The notes beneath the pieces are model-generated. The model ran no database searches, was not told the origin of the DNA, and saw only the letters and a program-made list of their open reading frames with translations. Position numbers and translations under genes: made by a program. A stretch of DNA of 61,100 nt from Deltaproteobacteria bacterium (GTDB lineage: Bacteria; Desulfobacterota; Desulfobulbia; Desulfobulbales; SURF-16): positions 1-61,100 of the forward strand of contig JAJRUT010000041.1 in assembly GCA_024277655.1 (NCBI GenBank), given 5' to 3'. Below, piece after piece: positions 60,774-61,100 of this stretch. Each line of letters opens with the position of its first letter. Within the stretch, counting starts at the first letter, position 1.

Positions 60774-60890
60774 GTAACACAAATATGAAAAAAGTATTAC
60801 CGCCAGGGTAATCATGTTAGAGAATTTAAGACTTCCACAGGGGAGTCTTTTTTTGACACCTGTGGTGTTACGAATATGAAAAACGTATTA
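60774..60890 (+). promoter_or_regulatory. Repeated operator-like or leader elements of receptor 3
   Basis: AATATGAAAAAAGTATTA (60782-60799) and AATATGAAAAACGTATTA (60873-60890) are near-identical. Each has weak dyad symmetry (AATAYG-N5-CRTATT). They are preceded by GTAACAC and GTGTTAC, which are exact reverse complements. An ATTACC/GGTAAT hairpin lies at 60796-60812. They could be binding sites of a metal regulator or parts of an RNA switch. Confidence 0.45.
60828..60854 (+). terminator. Attenuator-like terminator in the receptor 3 leader
   Basis: AAGACTTCC pairs with GGGGAGTCTT, followed by eight T in all. It lies between the promoter and the receptor start codon. CCACAGG within it can instead pair with CCTGTGG at 60859-60865. 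Confidence 0.7.
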
Positions 60891-60911
60891 AATTAAAAAT
60901 AGGGAGAGACA

Positions 60912-61100
60912 ATGAAGGTGAATTCAAAAGAGAGGAGATGTTCTTGGTGGTTTGGCTCATTTTTGGCGCTGGCAGTAACCCTGCCAGCAAGTAGAGTGCA
61001 GGCGGGAGAGGTTGTGACGCAGGTTCCGGCAATGCTTGAGGAAGTGGTGGTGACGGCGACAAAAACTCCCCACACCTTAAAAGATGTGCCGGTGGAGACG
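60912..61100 (+). CDS. TonB-dependent receptor 3 (N-terminal part, runs off window)
   Basis: 63 residues are visible: signal peptide (GSFLALAVTLPASRVQAGE) and a TonB box, LEEVVVTATKTPHTLKDVPV, leading into the plug. AGGGAGAG precedes the ATG. It is in the same direction as the corrinoid operon but has its own promoter and leader, so it is probably regulated separately. The ligand is unknown. Confidence 0.88.
   Translation, partial: MKVNSKERRCSWWFGSFLALAVTLPASRVQAGEVVTQVPAMLEEVVVTATKTPHTLKDVPVET

Noticed and set aside
1-61100. tRNA, rRNA or CRISPR arrays
   Set aside because: Intergenic regions were read for T-loop (GGTTCRANTCC) and regularly spaced direct repeats; none was found.

Overview
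The window reads as chromosomal DNA of an anaerobic, sulfate-reducer-like member of the Desulfobacterota; gene content and protein style suggest the Desulfobulbales, but this is an inference. Supporting signs are a multihaem c-type cytochrome, a 2[4Fe-4S] ferredoxin, a CooT-type nickel protein, several B12-binding radical SAM enzymes, anaerobic-type cobalt chelatase CbiK, and two cobalamin riboswitches. No tRNA, rRNA, CRISPR array, insertion sequence or prophage was recognised.

Layout. 1-6.5 kb (minus strand): the 5' part of a dicarboxylate/amino-acid symporter, two small proteins, Ogt, a hybrid histidine kinase paired with a tandem-duplicated periplasmic binding protein, and two small envelope proteins. 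7.0-8.7 kb (plus): cobalamin riboswitch 1 and an LbtU-like outer-membrane porin. 9-11.6 kb: LemA and an M48 protease. 11.7-17.8 kb: multihaem cytochrome, ribbon-helix-helix-like protein, the hsp20-hsp20-clpB stress operon and a ferredoxin. 17.8-24.5 kb (minus): OprB-like porin, FieF-like transporter, CNNM/CBS protein, an unrecognised 599-residue TIM-barrel-like protein and a DUF481 outer-membrane protein. 24.6-32.8 kb: recQ, then a minus-strand cassette nadB - methyltransferase/DUF2284 fusion - two B12-binding radical SAM proteins. 32.9-47.2 kb: housekeeping and small genes (HAD phosphatase, CooT pair, ArfB, hisS-aspS, diguanylate cyclase, htpG, a ThiC-family enzyme, a MagIII-like glycosylase, small secreted cysteine-rich proteins).

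47.7-61.1 kb (plus) is the most interesting part. Cobalamin riboswitch 2 precedes a tight gene series: TonB-dependent receptor, DUF2162 membrane protein, ExbB/TolQ-like channel, DUF2149 (ExbD-like), a secreted BtuF-CbiZ fusion, a second TonB-dependent receptor that appears to lack a TonB box, a secreted and membrane-anchored CobN-like chelatase without CobS/CobT, and CbiK. The receptor/ExbB/DUF2149/CobN combination resembles the Bacteroidota Hmu haem-salvage system, in which the CobN-like HmuS works as a dechelatase. Here it is joined to a periplasmic corrinoid amidohydrolase and placed under B12 control. I infer a cell-envelope corrinoid (or tetrapyrrole) capture and remodelling system. A third TonB-dependent receptor, with its own attenuator-like leader, begins at the right edge.

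The two riboswitch leaders are paralogous over about 350 bases, from promoter to terminator, and share an extra structured domain after the B12 box. They therefore tie the LbtU-like porin and the 48-60 kb operon into one B12-responsive regulon.
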